A stretch of 64,000 nucleotides of DNA, taken from assembly GCF_008370325.1 (NCBI RefSeq), contig NZ_VNIP01000001.1, positions 434,001 through 498,000 on the forward strand. The letters run 5' to 3'. This DNA comes from Martinezella tropici (GTDB lineage: Bacteria > Pseudomonadota > Alphaproteobacteria > Rhizobiales > Rhizobiaceae). The position numbers and the translations under genes are program-made. This document shows positions 52,695 through 63,020 of the stretch, piece by piece (within the stretch, counting starts at the first letter, position 1; every line of letters starts with the position of its first letter). A model generated the notes under the pieces. The model did no database searches. It saw only the letters and a program-made list of their open reading frames with translations, and was not told where the DNA came from.

Positions 52695-54356
52695 TTGGCG
52701 CAGGATTCGCCATCAGATCAGGCAGGCAGGGCGCAGGCTGGCAGCCTTCGCGACCGCTTGCGTTTTGCTGGTCTCGATGCCGGGCAATGCGAAATCTTGC
52801 GCCGAAACCGGCCGATGCTCGAAACGCATCTGAAAGCAGGCCTGCGCGATCTTTTCCATCGGTTCCAAGCCTATCCGGACGCCGCGCGCAATTTTTCCAG
52901 CGAAAACCAGCTCGATCGCCTTCAGGATCTGCAGTCCTCACACTGGGATGTGCTGACGGATGCACGCTTCGACAGTCTTTATGCAGAGCGCGTTAAGGTT
53001 CTGTCGGACAGTGAAAGCAAGATGGGGCTCGACCCACGCTGGCACGTTGCGGGCCACGGCGTCATGCTGGAGCATCTTCTTGCCGGTCTTCTCGACGAAA
53101 TGGGCGGCCGCGCCATCCTGCCCGGAGCCAAGCGCCGCGCCCGCGAGCTCAGCGAACTCGTTACATCCGTCGTGCGTCTCGTGATGGTCGATGTCGAGAT
53201 TGCTGTATCGTTGCGGTTCAACGAATTGCGGGTCGGCCACCAGCGGGCGCTCGCTGAACAGCGGGCTGCCGATCGCGCCGAGGCAGCATCCTTCATTGCC
53301 GATCTCGCCAACGGCCTTGCTGATCGCGATCTGACGACCCGGCTGCCGATGGCCCGACTGCCGATGGATTGTCCCGAAGCCTATGCCGAGGTCGCGGAAG
53401 TCTTGAATGCGGCACTCGCGGACATCCAGCAGCAGTTTTCGGCTCTGTCCGGCGGTGTGCAGGCGGCGGAGGCGGCAAGCGATGCCATTTCCCATGCCTC
53501 GAAATCCCTGGCGGAAACATCGTCCGAACAGTCGCGTGCGCTTGCGGTCTCGGCGCGGCAGCTTGCCGAGCTCGCCGAGCAGGTGCGCGGCAATGCGGCC
53601 AATACCCGCTCGGCCGAGAAGGTTACAGCATCGACCCGCATCGCCGCCGAAGACAGCGGCCGGATCGTCGGGCAGGCGATCTCGGCCATGTCGGATATCG
53701 AGACCTCAGCCGAAAAGATCGGCCAGATCATCGGCGTCATCGATGAAATCGCGTTCCAGACCAATCTTCTTGCCCTGAATGCCGGCATCGAAGCCGCCCG
53801 CGCCGGCGATAGCGGCCGTGGCTTTGCCGTCGTCGCGCAGGAAGTTCGCGCACTCGCCCAGCGTTCCGCCGATGCGGCGCGCGAGATCAAGGTTCTGGTC
53901 ACTGGAACCAAGGCGCAAGTGGATGCCGGCGTCCAGATGGTCGGCCGCACCCAGGATGCGATCGGCAGCATCGTGCGCCAGGTGACCGATATCAACGAGG
54001 CGATCTCGGGGATTGCCGCAGCCAGTGACGAGCAGGTCGCCGGACTCAAGGCGCTGACATCAGATATTGGCGGCTATAGCGAGCGTGCGGCGGTTGCCGG
54101 GAGCGAAGCAAGCCGCTCCGAGCAAGGCGCCGATCACCTGCATAGCGTCGTCGTCGAGCTCGGCCGGACCATTCGCGAGTTCCGCATTGAGCGCGAGCGG
54201 CGCCATGCGGCGCCTGCCGTGCCGGTGAGAGCCGCTCAGCAACGACAGCTTCCCGCCCGTGATGAATTCAACATCGCGCGGGACGAAGAAGAGATGGCCG
54301 ATTTCGGCTTCCCGCTTCGCAGGGTCGCATCGGGAGGCGAGCGCAATGCCTATTGA
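52695..54356 (+). CDS. icpA: IcpA-like soluble globin-coupled chemoreceptor
   Basis: A 553-residue soluble receptor (from TTG 52695, with GGGGACGG just upstream; an earlier TTG at 52626 is also open). The N-terminal ~170 residues form a globin-coupled-sensor-like domain: [49 protein letters not shown], and [16 protein letters not shown]. The C-terminal signalling hairpin includes [50 protein letters not shown]. No membrane span is seen. The residue where the heme-binding histidine is expected is a glutamate (codon 53013-53015). It leads the che operon. No CheR/CheB tether peptide of NWETF type is at the C-terminus. Confidence 0.86.
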   Translation: MAQDSPSDQAGRAQAGSLRDRLRFAGLDAGQCEILRRNRPMLETHLKAGLRDLFHRFQAYPDAARNFSSENQLDRLQDLQSSHWDVLTDARFDSLYAERVKVLSDSESKMGLDPRWHVAGHGVMLEHLLAGLLDEMGGRAILPGAKRRARELSELVTSVVRLVMVDVEIAVSLRFNELRVGHQRALAEQRAADRAEAASFIADLANGLADRDLTTRLPMARLPMDCPEAYAEVAEVLNAALADIQQQFSALSGGVQAAEAASDAISHASKSLAETSSEQSRALAVSARQLAELAEQVRGNAANTRSAEKVTASTRIAAEDSGRIVGQAISAMSDIETSAEKIGQIIGVIDEIAFQTNLLALNAGIEAARAGDSGRGFAVVAQEVRALAQRSADAAREIKVLVTGTKAQVDAGVQMVGRTQDAIGSIVRQVTDINEAISGIAAASDEQVAGLKALTSDIGGYSERAAVAGSEASRSEQGADHLHSVVVELGRTIREFRIERERRHAAPAVPVRAAQQRQLPARDEFNIARDEEEMADFGFPLRRVASGGERNAY

Positions 54357-54418
54357 TCTTTCAGTTTCATGCACATGCGGGCCGAGCGGCCCGATTTCAG
54401 ACAACGAGGAATGAAGCG

Positions 54419-54715
54419 ATGCCGAGCAGGAAAGGCGAAAAGACAATCAGTCTGGCCGCGGTGCTGGACCTCAACGAGGCCTCCGCCCTTCGCGGCACGC
54501 TGATGGGGATGCGCGGCAGCAATGTCGCGATCGATGCGTCCGGCGTCGAAAGGATCGGGGCCTTGTGCGTTCAGGTGATCATGGCCGCCGCCAAGACATG
54601 GGATGAGGACAAGCTCTCCTTCACCTTCTCCAAGGTGTCGGATGCATTTCAAAAAACAATGCAGGTGATCGGGGTGGATATCTCCCATCTGCTTGCCAAG
54701 GAGATCCGGCAATGA
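54419..54715 (+). CDS. cheS: CheS-like STAS-domain chemotaxis accessory protein
   Basis: A 98-residue protein. The STAS-like pattern reads ISLAAVLDLNEASALRGTLMGMRGSNVAIDASGVERIGALCVQVIMAA. In Sinorhizobium meliloti the 97-residue CheS, encoded between icpA and cheY1, binds CheA and speeds loss of phosphate from CheY1. The same position and size occur here, so the symbol follows that. ATG 54419 is preceded by AACGAGGAATGAAGCG. The serine of SAS-type STAS proteins is present in DASGVERIG but phosphorylation is unclear. The stop overlaps the cheY1 start (ATGA). Confidence 0.85.
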   Translation: MPSRKGEKTISLAAVLDLNEASALRGTLMGMRGSNVAIDASGVERIGALCVQVIMAAAKTWDEDKLSFTFSKVSDAFQKTMQVIGVDISHLLAKEIRQ

Positions 54716-55077
54716 AGAAAAAAGTACTGACGGTGGATGATTCGCGAACCATCCGAAACATGCTTCTCGTGACCCTCAACAATGCGGGTTTCGAGACCAT
54801 TCAAGCCGAAGACGGCGTCGAGGGCCTGGAAATTCTGGAAGAGGCCAATCCCGACGTCATCGTTACCGACATCAACATGCCGCGCCTTGACGGTTTCGGC
54901 TTCATCGAGGGCGTGCGCCGCAACGACAAATACCGTGCCGTTCCGATCCTCGTGCTGACGACCGAAAGCGATGCGGAGAAGAAGAACCGTGCCCGCCAGG
55001 CCGGCGCGACCGGCTGGATCGTCAAGCCGTTCGATCCCGCCAAGCTGATCGATGCCATCGAGCGCGTAACCGCCTAA
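54712..55077 (+). CDS. cheY1: CheY1 response regulator (phosphate sink)
   Basis: A 121-residue receiver. Acidic pocket VDDS, phosphoacceptor aspartate D53 in VIVTDINMPRLDGF, Thr in LVLTTES and Lys in WIVKPFDP are all present. Compared with CheY2, it has the usual rhizobial sink role: it drains phosphate from CheA, aided by CheS and CheT in S. meliloti. Translationally coupled to cheS. Confidence 0.92.
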   Translation: MKKKVLTVDDSRTIRNMLLVTLNNAGFETIQAEDGVEGLEILEEANPDVIVTDINMPRLDGFGFIEGVRRNDKYRAVPILVLTTESDAEKKNRARQAGATGWIVKPFDPAKLIDAIERVTA

Positions 55078-55093
55078 ACAGGATCCACCCCTC

Positions 55094-57382
55094 ATGGATA
55101 TGAACGAAATCAAAGAGATTTTCTTCCAGGAGTGCGAAGAGCAGCTCGCCGAACTGGAATCCGGTCTCCTGAAAATGAATGACGGCGACCGTGATCCGGA
55201 AACCGTCAATGCCGTGTTCCGCGCCGTTCATTCCATCAAGGGTGGGGCAGGTGCCTTCGGTCTGGACGACCTGGTCGCATTCGCCCACGTCTTCGAGACC
55301 ACGCTTGATTGCGTTCGATCCAACAAGCTGGAGCCGACCCAGGATGTCCTGAAGGTCATGCTCAAGGCGGCCGACGTCCTGGCGGATCTCACCAATGCCG
55401 CCCGCGATGGCGGCAGTGTCGATCAGACGCGCAGCCGCGGTCTGGTCAAGGAACTGGAAGCGCTGGCGAATGGCGATCTGCCCGCGCCGTCTGCGGCGGC
55501 GGTCGTCGTCGAGGCCGCTCCCAAGTCCGCCATACCGACTGCGACTGATGATAGCGGCTTCCAGCCGATCCCCTTCAGCTTCGATGACGATTTCGGTGGT
55601 GACGAGCCGGCCGGCGATGGCGTGCCGGAGTATGAGGTCGATTTCAGGCCGCGCTCGGATCTCTACGCCAAGGGCAATGACGCGACGCTGCTGCTGCGGG
55701 ACCTAGCGCGGCTCGGCGAAATGAACATCTTTTGCGACATGGACATGCTGCCAGGTCTTCCCGATCTCGATCCTGAAAGCGCCTATTTCAGATGGGCGAT
55801 CTCGATCAAGACGGACAAGGGCGAAGATGCCATTCGCACCGTCTTCGAATTTGCCGAATGGGATTGCGATCTCGATATCAGGCAGGTCGAAAGCGGCGCC
55901 AGCGCCTCTGCCAGCGACGAATTGCCGATGGTGCCCGTACCCTTCGATCTCTCCGCCCTTGACGATGATGGCGCCGCGCCGGCTGCCGAACGCGCCGAGG
56001 CGGCAGTGGCGCCGAAGAATGATGCCGCTGCTGCCGTTGCCGCCGCGGAAATCGCGAGCAACGTCACGCAGCTCGCCTCCGCTGCCGCGCGCGTCGAAAA
56101 GAAGGAAGCTGCCCTTGCCGCAGCTGCCGCTTCCAATGCGGCTGCCGCGCAGAACAGTGCCGCCGCTGCCGCCGCCGGCCAGACCATCCGTGTCGATCTC
56201 GATCGTGTCGACCGCCTGATCAACCTCGTCGGCGAGCTTGTCATCAACCAGGCGATGCTCTCGCAGAGCGTCATCGAGAACGACAACAACGGCGCATCCT
56301 CCATCAACATGGGTCTCGAAGAGCTGCAGCAGCTCACCCGCGAGATCCAGGACAGCGTCATGGCGATCCGCGCCCAGCCGGTGAAGCCCGTCTTCCAGCG
56401 CATGTCGCGCATCGTCCGCGAAATCGCCGACATGACCGGCAAGTCGATCCGCCTGATCACCGAGGGCGAAAACACCGAAGTCGATAAGACCGTCATCGAC
56501 AAGCTGGCCGAACCGTTGACGCATATGATCCGCAATGCCGTCGATCACGGCATCGAAACGCCGGAAAAGCGTGCAACGCTCGGCAAGAACCCGGAAGGCA
56601 CGGTTCGTCTGACGGCAAAGCACCGCTCGGGCCGCATCCTGATCGAGCTTGCCGACGACGGTGCCGGCATCAACCGCGAAAAGGTGCGTCAGAAGGCCAT
56701 CGACAATGATCTGATCCCGGCCGATGCCAATCTGTCGGATGAGGAAATCGATAATCTGATCTTCCTGCCGGGCTTCTCGACCGCCGACAAGATCTCCGAC
56801 ATCTCCGGCCGCGGCGTCGGCATGGACGTGGTCAAGCGCTCGATCCAGGCGCTTGGCGGCCGCATCAATATCAGCTCCAGGCCGGGGCAGGGCTCGGTCT
56901 TCACCATGAGCCTGCCGCTGACGCTCGCCGTCCTCGACGGCATGGTGGTGACTGTTGCCGGCCAGACGCTTGTCGTGCCGCTGACGGCGATCGTCGAAAC
57001 ACTGCAGCCGGAGGCTTCCGCCATCCACTCTTTCGGCGCCAATCACCGCCTGATCTCGATCCGCAACAGCTTCTGCCCGCTGGTCGATGTCGGCCGCATC
57101 CTGAACTTCCGCGCCACGCAGGCCAATCCGGTCGAAGGCGTCGCGCTGCTGGTGGAATCGGAAGGCGGCGGACAACGTGCCCTCATGGTCGATGCCATCC
57201 AGGGCCAGCGCCAAGTCGTCATCAAGAGCCTCGAGGCCAACTACACGCATGTCCCGGGCATCGCGGCCGCGACCATCCTCGGCGATGGCCGCGTCGCCCT
57301 GATCCTCGATGTCGATGCGGTGGTCGGCGCTTCGCGCGGCCAGTCGCTGAAGCCTGAAATGTCTTACGCAGCGGTGGGGTGA
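55094..57382 (+). CDS. cheA: Chemotaxis histidine kinase CheA
   Basis: A 762-residue kinase. P1 HPt domain with H46 in [18 protein letters not shown]; a P2-like region around residues 195-275 ([20 protein letters not shown] through DLDIRQVES); a long Ala-rich linker (about 300-360); P3 dimerisation helices ([21 protein letters not shown]); P4 ATPase with [17 protein letters not shown] and [29 protein letters not shown]; and a CheW-like P5 (about 625-760). It transfers phosphate to CheY1, CheY2 and CheB. It is followed 4 bp later by cheW. Start at 55094 or 55100. Confidence 0.96.
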   Translation: MDMNEIKEIFFQECEEQLAELESGLLKMNDGDRDPETVNAVFRAVHSIKGGAGAFGLDDLVAFAHVFETTLDCVRSNKLEPTQDVLKVMLKAADVLADLTNAARDGGSVDQTRSRGLVKELEALANGDLPAPSAAAVVVEAAPKSAIPTATDDSGFQPIPFSFDDDFGGDEPAGDGVPEYEVDFRPRSDLYAKGNDATLLLRDLARLGEMNIFCDMDMLPGLPDLDPESAYFRWAISIKTDKGEDAIRTVFEFAEWDCDLDIRQVESGASASASDELPMVPVPFDLSALDDDGAAPAAERAEAAVAPKNDAAAAVAAAEIASNVTQLASAAARVEKKEAALAAAAASNAAAAQNSAAAAAAGQTIRVDLDRVDRLINLVGELVINQAMLSQSVIENDNNGASSINMGLEELQQLTREIQDSVMAIRAQPVKPVFQRMSRIVREIADMTGKSIRLITEGENTEVDKTVIDKLAEPLTHMIRNAVDHGIETPEKRATLGKNPEGTVRLTAKHRSGRILIELADDGAGINREKVRQKAIDNDLIPADANLSDEEIDNLIFLPGFSTADKISDISGRGVGMDVVKRSIQALGGRINISSRPGQGSVFTMSLPLTLAVLDGMVVTVAGQTLVVPLTAIVETLQPEASAIHSFGANHRLISIRNSFCPLVDVGRILNFRATQANPVEGVALLVESEGGGQRALMVDAIQGQRQVVIKSLEANYTHVPGIAAATILGDGRVALILDVDAVVGASRGQSLKPEMSYAAVG

Positions 57383-57386
57383 GTTC

Positions 57387-57854
57387 ATGTCCTACGCCGT
57401 CAAGAACCTGACCCAGGGCATCCGCGAACTGATCGCCTTCCGCATCGGAGACCAGGAATTCTGTGTCAACATCATGTCGGTCCGCGAAATTCGCGGCTGG
57501 ACACCCGCAACGGCCATGCCGCATGCGCCTGGCTATATGCTGGGGGTCATCAACCTGCGCGGCGCAGTCCTGCCGATCATCGATCTCTCCTCCCGGCTCG
57601 GCATGAAGCGCGCCGAGCCGACGGCACGGCATGTCATTATCGTCGCCCAGGTCAAGCGCAAGGTGGTCGGCCTTCTCGTCGATGCGGTGTCGGACATCCT
57701 GACGATCACCGACGACAGCATTCAGCCGACGCCGGAAGTCTCTTCTGATCACGAGCGGCAGTTTGCACGCGGCATCGTGGCGATCGATCGCCGCATGATC
57801 TGCCTGATCGAGCTGGAAGCCCTGTTCCCTGAAAGCGAAAGCGAGGCTGCATGA
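57387..57854 (+). CDS. cheW: Chemotaxis adaptor CheW
   Basis: A 155-residue coupling protein with the two SH3-like subdomains: [29 protein letters not shown], then [23 protein letters not shown] and [21 protein letters not shown]. It links IcpA-type receptors to CheA. The stop overlaps cheR (ATGA). Confidence 0.95.
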   Translation: MSYAVKNLTQGIRELIAFRIGDQEFCVNIMSVREIRGWTPATAMPHAPGYMLGVINLRGAVLPIIDLSSRLGMKRAEPTARHVIIVAQVKRKVVGLLVDAVSDILTITDDSIQPTPEVSSDHERQFARGIVAIDRRMICLIELEALFPESESEAA

Positions 57855-58759
57855 GCGCGATGGGAGCTATGGATTTCAAGGCATCTCCGGACGAGGTGCT
57901 GGCGAGCGGCGAATATCCGCTGACACGGCGCGACCTCATGGAAATCGCCGCCATGATTTATGCGGATGCGGGCATTTCCCTCAACGAGAGCAAGGCGTCG
58001 CTCGTCTATTCGCGGCTGTCGAAGCACATCCGCGCGCTGGGTCTCGCCGGTTTCCGCGACTACTGCCAGCTGGTTTCCTCGCCGGCGGGAAGTGCGGCGC
58101 GTCGTGAGATGCTCTCGCATCTGACGACCAATTTCACGCGCTTCTTCCGCGAAAATCATCATTTCGATCATCTGCGCGACGAGGTTCTGCCAGGCCTCTT
58201 GGCGCGTGCCAAGGCCGGCGGCCGGGTGCGCATCTGGTCGGCCGCCTGTTCCGACGGGCAGGAGCCCTATTCGATCGCGCTGACCGTGCTCGGCTTGATG
58301 CCGAATGCCGCGGACTTCGATTTCAAGATCCTGGCGACGGATATCGATCCGAAGATCCTCGGCCTTGCCCGCGCCGGCGCCTATGATGAGACGGCGCTCG
58401 AAACAATCTCGCCCGCCATGCGCAAGCAATGGTTCCAGGAGGTCAATGTCCAGGGCCGGCGCAAATTCCAGATCGACGACCGCGTCAAGCGGCTGATCAC
58501 CTTCAACGAGCTGAACCTGCTGGCGCAATGGCCTTTCAAAGGCATGTTCGACGTCATCTTCTGCCGCAACGTCGTCATCTATTTCGACGAACCGACGCAG
58601 ATGAAGATCTGGGCTCGCTTTGCCGGCCAGCTGCATGACAGCGGCCACCTTTATATCGGCCATTCCGAGCGGGTCTCCGGCGAAGCGAAGCACGTCTTCG
58701 ACAATATCGGCATCACGACCTATCGCTATCTCGGCAAGAATGCGGGGAGGAAACCATGA
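57851..58759 (+). CDS. cheR: Chemoreceptor methyltransferase CheR
   Basis: A 302-residue SAM-dependent enzyme. The N-terminal helical part includes [10 protein letters not shown] and [24 protein letters not shown] binding: [21 protein letters not shown]; later [24 protein letters not shown] and [17 protein letters not shown]. It methylates receptor glutamates for adaptation. In S. meliloti, CheT binds CheR. It is coupled at both ends to cheW and cheB. Confidence 0.96.
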   Translation: MSAMGAMDFKASPDEVLASGEYPLTRRDLMEIAAMIYADAGISLNESKASLVYSRLSKHIRALGLAGFRDYCQLVSSPAGSAARREMLSHLTTNFTRFFRENHHFDHLRDEVLPGLLARAKAGGRVRIWSAACSDGQEPYSIALTVLGLMPNAADFDFKILATDIDPKILGLARAGAYDETALETISPAMRKQWFQEVNVQGRRKFQIDDRVKRLITFNELNLLAQWPFKGMFDVIFCRNVVIYFDEPTQMKIWARFAGQLHDSGHLYIGHSERVSGEAKHVFDNIGITTYRYLGKNAGRKP

Positions 58760-59799
58760 GCGCAGCTGCCCGTGTTCTCGTGGTCGACGATTCCCCGACC
58801 ATGCGCGGCCTGATCACGGCCGTATTGCGCTCCGACCCGGACGTCGACGTCGTCGGCCAGGCCGGTGATGCGCTCGAGGCGCGCGCCGCCATCAAGGCTC
58901 TCAATCCCGATGTCGTCACGCTGGACATCGAGATGCCGAACATGAACGGCCTCGAGTTCCTGGAAAAGATCATGACGCTGAGGCCCATGCCCGTGATCAT
59001 GGTCTCCACGATGACTCATCGCGGTGCCGATGCGACGCTTGCAGCCCTCGAAATCGGCGCGTTCGACTGCGTCGGAAAACCGTCGCCTGGCGAGCCGCAT
59101 CCTTTCGGCGACCTGGCGGATAAGGTGAAGGCGGCAGCCCGCTCCCAGCGGCAATATGTGAAGCCTGCTGCCCAACGCGTGCCGCCGCCAGCCGTTTCGG
59201 ATTTCCGCGTGGGACGCAAGATCGTCGCCATCGGCTCCTCCACCGGCGGCGTCGAGGCACTGATCAATGTGCTGCAGAAATTCCCGGCCAACTGCCCGCC
59301 GACGGTTATCACGCAGCATATGCCGCCGACCTTCACACGCAGCTTCGCGGAACGGCTGAACCGTCTCTGTGCGCCGGTCGTCCAGGAGGCGACCGATGGC
59401 GCAAGACTGGAAATCGGCAAGATCTATCTGGCGCCGGGCGGCGAAAGGCACCTGCGGGTTGCCAATGCCTCCGCGCCCCATTGCCGTCTGGTGGACGGCG
59501 GGCCGGTGAACGGCCATCGCCCTTCGGTCGACGTGCTCTTTGATTCGGTTGCCGAATTGGCAGGCCGCAATGCCGTCGGCGTGATCCTGACCGGTATGGG
59601 GCGTGACGGCGCCGCCGGTCTCCTCAAGATGCGCCATGCCGGCGCGCGCACCATCGGCCAGAACGAAAAGACCTGCGTGGTCTACGGCATGCCGAGGGTC
59701 GCCCACGAGCTTGGCGCCGTCGAACAACAGTTTCCGCTGAACGCCATTGGCGAGGAAATTTTGAAGATAACAGCCGCCCGAAAGGAAGGGAGCGAATAA
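58756..59799 (+). CDS. cheB: Chemoreceptor methylesterase CheB
   Basis: A 347-residue two-domain regulator. Receiver with D57 in [16 protein letters not shown]; linker near residue 140; methylesterase with catalytic serine in [16 protein letters not shown], histidine in [18 protein letters not shown] and aspartate in [16 protein letters not shown]. It removes methyl groups from receptors when phosphorylated by CheA. The start overlaps the cheR stop, and the stop overlaps cheY2 by one base (TAATG). Confidence 0.96.
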   Translation: MSAAARVLVVDDSPTMRGLITAVLRSDPDVDVVGQAGDALEARAAIKALNPDVVTLDIEMPNMNGLEFLEKIMTLRPMPVIMVSTMTHRGADATLAALEIGAFDCVGKPSPGEPHPFGDLADKVKAAARSQRQYVKPAAQRVPPPAVSDFRVGRKIVAIGSSTGGVEALINVLQKFPANCPPTVITQHMPPTFTRSFAERLNRLCAPVVQEATDGARLEIGKIYLAPGGERHLRVANASAPHCRLVDGGPVNGHRPSVDVLFDSVAELAGRNAVGVILTGMGRDGAAGLLKMRHAGARTIGQNEKTCVVYGMPRVAHELGAVEQQFPLNAIGEEILKITAARKEGSE

Positions 59800-60188
59800 T
59801 GTCTCTAGCGGAGAAAATCAAAGTTCTGATCGTCGACGATCAGGTCACCAGCCGCCTGTTGCTGAGCGATGCTCTGACGCAGCTCGGCTTCAAGCAGATC
59901 ACCGCCGCCGGCGACGGCGAGCAGGGGATGAAGATCATGGAGCAGCAGCCCCATCATCTCGTCATCTCCGATTTCAACATGCCGAAAATGGACGGGCTCG
60001 GTCTGCTGCAGGCAGTCCGGACAAACCCGACGACGAAGAAGGCGGCCTTCATCATCCTGACAGCGCAGGGCGACCGCGCGCTGGTCCAGAAGGCGGCGCA
60101 GCTCGGGGCCAACAACGTGCTCGCCAAGCCCTTCACCATCGAGAAGATGAAAGCTGCCATCGAGGCTGTCTTCGGAGCGCTGAAATGA
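59799..60188 (+). CDS. cheY2: CheY2 motor response regulator
   Basis: A 129-residue receiver. D58 lies in [21 protein letters not shown], Thr in IILTAQGD and Lys in [11 protein letters not shown] complete the site. CheY2 is the form that controls flagellar rotary speed in S. meliloti, while CheY1 is the sink. It is read from a TAATG overlap with cheB and overlaps the cheD start by four bases. Confidence 0.93.
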   Translation: MSLAEKIKVLIVDDQVTSRLLLSDALTQLGFKQITAAGDGEQGMKIMEQQPHHLVISDFNMPKMDGLGLLQAVRTNPTTKKAAFIILTAQGDRALVQKAAQLGANNVLAKPFTIEKMKAAIEAVFGALK

Positions 60189-60739
60189 TCGTCGAGGGTG
60201 CTGCCCGTCGCGTGCATATTATTCAGGGCGAGTACAAGGTCATCAGCGATCCCGACGTGGTGCTGACGACCATCCTCGGCTCCTGCGTGGCGGCTTGCCT
60301 GCGCGATCCCATCGCCGGCGTCGGCGGGATGAACCATTTCCTCCTCCCGGGAATGGCCACCTCGCCGATGAGCGGCGGCGACGCGACGCGTTACGGCGTG
60401 CACCTGATGGAACTTCTGATCAACGGTCTCCTGAAGAAGGGAGCGCGGCGTGATCGGCTGGAAGCAAAAGTCTTCGGCGGTGCCAAGACGATCGCCACCT
60501 TCTCCAATGTCGGCGAGCAGAATGCCGTTTTCGCCATGCAGTTCCTGAAAGACGAAGGCATACCGGTCGTCAGCTCCAGCACGGGCGGCGAGCATGGGCG
60601 CAAGATCGAATATTGGCCGATCTCCGGAAGGGCCAGGCAATACCCGCTGACCGGTGCAGAGACGCAGAAGACCGTTGCGCTGGAACAGCGCCCGGTCGTG
60701 GCTCCCAAGCCGGTCGACAATACGATCGAATTTTTCTGA
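60185..60739 (+). CDS. cheD: Receptor deamidase CheD
   Basis: A 184-residue enzyme. The catalytic motif is [28 protein letters not shown], with active cysteine and histidine, and LIRKFGGAKT-type text appears as [25 protein letters not shown]. It deamidates receptor glutamines. The C-terminus ends NTIEFF, an acidic-aromatic tail that resembles the CheT end (EFDFF). It overlaps cheY2. Confidence 0.94.
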   Translation: MIVEGAARRVHIIQGEYKVISDPDVVLTTILGSCVAACLRDPIAGVGGMNHFLLPGMATSPMSGGDATRYGVHLMELLINGLLKKGARRDRLEAKVFGGAKTIATFSNVGEQNAVFAMQFLKDEGIPVVSSSTGGEHGRKIEYWPISGRARQYPLTGAETQKTVALEQRPVVAPKPVDNTIEFF

Positions 60740-60755
60740 TCAACGAGGCTACCGC

Positions 60756-61145
60756 ATGACCCCCTTCCAGCGCATTGAAACGGCCGCCACCGAGGAGACG
60801 CTTCCAGCCATCCTCCTGCGGGTCGTTTCCGAATTGCATGACGTCGCCTATCTGATCGAGCGCATCGAGCCGCAGCTGCTCGATCTCAGCGGTGCCGATA
60901 TAATGGCCTCGCCGGAGGCGATGAAGGTCGTTCAGGGCATCGACCTTGCCGTGCAGAAGACGCGCGGCATCGCGGAATTCATCGATACGATCGCCGGGAC
61001 CATGCCCGAGGGCTGGATGGTCGATTTGGCAACGGCGTTGAGCCTGGTCAAGCTGACGGAGATGCAGAAGGCGCTTGGCGGCGGTGGGGTCCATGCGCAT
61101 TCTCAGCCCCTGGCGAAGGCTGCCGGCGAGTTTGATTTCTTCTGA
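60756..61145 (+). CDS. cheT: CheT-like chemotaxis protein (CheY1 phosphatase/CheR-binding)
   Basis: A 129-residue helical protein that begins MTPFQRIETAATEETLPAIL. It contains DLAVQ at residues 63-67, a DxxxQ match to the phosphatase motif reported for S. meliloti CheT, which helps release phosphate from CheY1 and also binds CheR. Position after cheD and before fliF is the same as in S. meliloti. GAGG precedes the ATG. Only the motif, size and place support the name, since overall similarity cannot be tested here. Confidence 0.82.
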   Translation: MTPFQRIETAATEETLPAILLRVVSELHDVAYLIERIEPQLLDLSGADIMASPEAMKVVQGIDLAVQKTRGIAEFIDTIAGTMPEGWMVDLATALSLVKLTEMQKALGGGGVHAHSQPLAKAAGEFDFF

Positions 61146-61309
61146 TCCGGCCGCCGGCAATAAATACTGTTTTTCTTATATAATCTTCATCGTTTCCTAC
61201 GACTTTTCCTGTTTTTTCAGCCGGACGAAACGCTCGCACAAGTTTCGATTTCTATTTTCTCCGCAGGGTACAAAGCCATCAGGTCTTTGACGAATCGTGC
61301 GAGAACAGA

Positions 61310-62986
61310 ATGAATCTGTTAAATCAATTAGTTCCCCTGTTTCGGAATATTCAGAATCTCGGGAGAACGCGGCTGATGATCCTTGGGGGCATCGGCGCTG
61401 TCTCCATGTTGCTGATCCTTTTTGCCGCCCTTTACGTCAATAAGCCCGCGCAGGAGACGCTTTATGTCGGCCTGGATGCGACCGATCTCAACCAGATCAG
61501 CATCGCTCTCGCAGAGGCAAAGATCAATTTTCAGGTCGGTTCCGACGGCACGAGCCTGACCGTTCCAGCCGGCATGACCGGCAAGGCCCGCGCGCTGCTC
61601 GCCGAGCGCGGCCTGCCCAATAGCGGCAATGCCGGTTACGAACTGTTCGACAATGTCGGTTCACTCGGCCTGACCTCCTTCATGCAGGAAGTGACCCGCG
61701 TGCGCGCACTCGAGGGTGAAATCGGCCGCACCATTACCTCAATCGCCGGCATCAGTGCCGCGCGTGTCCATATCGTCATGCAGGACGTCGGCAATTTCCG
61801 GAAGGCGGATCAGAAGCCGACGGCTTCGGTCATGATCCGCGCCAGCGCGGAAGCGGCCCGCAAATCGGCATCGGCCATCCGCCACCTTGTCGCCTCCGCC
61901 GTACCGGGCCTGGAGGTCGATGACGTCACGATCCTCGATTCGACAGGCCAGCTGCTCGCATCGGGTGATGACCCGAGCAATGGCGCTCTGAACCGCAATC
62001 TCGGCATCGTGCAGAATGTACAGAGCGAAGTCGAATCCAACATCAACAAGGCGCTCGCACCCTTCCTCGGCACGGACAACTTCCGCTCGAGCGTCACGGC
62101 GCAGCTCAATACCGACAGTCAGCAGGTGCAGGAAACCACCTACGATCCGGACTCGAAGGTCGAACGCTCGGTCCGCACGGTGAAGGAAGCCCAGAAGTCG
62201 CAGCAGAGCCAGCCCGATAGCGCCGCAACCGTGGAACAGAATATTCCGCAGGCGGCCCCGCAGTCCGGCGGCAAGACGCCGACGTCGAACGACCAGTCGG
62301 ACAAGCGCGAAGAGCAGACCAACTACGAAATCAACAGCAAGACCACGGCCACGACGCGTAACAGCTACAAGATCGAAAAGCTGTCCGTCGCGGTGGTGGT
62401 CAACAAGGGCCGCATCGCGCAGATGGTCGGCGAAGGCGCGGATCCGGCCAAGATCGATGCCTATGTCGCCGAGATGCAGAAGATCGTCACGACGGCCGCC
62501 GGCGTCGATACGAAGCGCGGTGACATCGTCACCGTCAATGCGATGGATTTCCTCGACAACCAGCTGCTTGAGGACGCATCTTCCAGCTTCAGCATCACGG
62601 ACATGCTGAGCCGCGACATGGCCGGCATCATCAATTCGCTGGCCTTCGTCGCCGTCGCCTTCCTGATCGTCTGGATGGGCTTCCGTCCGCTGATCCGCTC
62701 GCTCGGCGGCTCCGCAAGCAGCACGGCACTGCCGGAAGCGGCCGGGCTGGAGCTGCCGGACTTCGCGCCCGCCGTGGGCGGTCCTGGAGCCGCGCTGATG
62801 GACGGCTTCGGCTCGGACTTCGGCTTCGACAGCACCGACGATCTGCTGACGATGGGCGACGACGGCGGCACCTTCAACCGTCGCGTCAAGGAAGGGCCGG
62901 AACGCCGCCTGTCTCGCATGGTGGAAATCAGCGAGGAGCGCGCCGCAAAGATCCTTAGAAAATGGGCTGTCGACCAGGCGGCCTGA
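61310..62986 (+). CDS. fliF: Flagellar MS-ring protein FliF
   Basis: A 558-residue inner-membrane ring protein. TM1 is near residues 24-46 (LGGIGAVSMLLILFAALYV). The periplasmic ring-building part includes NKPAQETLYVGLDATDLNQI, ERGLPNSGNAGYELFDNVGSLGLTSFMQEVTRVRALEGEIGRTI and a Gln/Ser-rich insert (about 290-340). TM2 lies near 443-463, followed by a cytoplasmic tail for FliG. It starts after a 164-bp AT-rich gap that holds a TATAAT at about 61177 but no clear -35. The stop codon lies inside the terminator stem. Confidence 0.95.
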   Translation: MNLLNQLVPLFRNIQNLGRTRLMILGGIGAVSMLLILFAALYVNKPAQETLYVGLDATDLNQISIALAEAKINFQVGSDGTSLTVPAGMTGKARALLAERGLPNSGNAGYELFDNVGSLGLTSFMQEVTRVRALEGEIGRTITSIAGISAARVHIVMQDVGNFRKADQKPTASVMIRASAEAARKSASAIRHLVASAVPGLEVDDVTILDSTGQLLASGDDPSNGALNRNLGIVQNVQSEVESNINKALAPFLGTDNFRSSVTAQLNTDSQQVQETTYDPDSKVERSVRTVKEAQKSQQSQPDSAATVEQNIPQAAPQSGGKTPTSNDQSDKREEQTNYEINSKTTATTRNSYKIEKLSVAVVVNKGRIAQMVGEGADPAKIDAYVAEMQKIVTTAAGVDTKRGDIVTVNAMDFLDNQLLEDASSSFSITDMLSRDMAGIINSLAFVAVAFLIVWMGFRPLIRSLGGSASSTALPEAAGLELPDFAPAVGGPGAALMDGFGSDFGFDSTDDLLTMGDDGGTFNRRVKEGPERRLSRMVEISEERAAKILRKWAVDQAA

Positions 62987-63020
62987 GAAAAGGACCGGGA
63001 TACCTCCCGGTCCTTTTCTC
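62985..63020 (+). terminator. Intrinsic terminator overlapping the fliF stop codon
   Basis: GAGAAAAGGACCGGGA (62985-63000), loop TACC and TCCCGGTCCTTTTCTC (63005-63020) make a perfect 16-pair stem. The TGA stop of fliF spans 62984-62986. The right arm contains the T-rich run. Confidence 0.88.

Noticed and set aside
55703..57388. Long minus-strand frame opposite cheA
   Set aside because: Low-information composition and complete overlap with CheA motifs on the plus strand.
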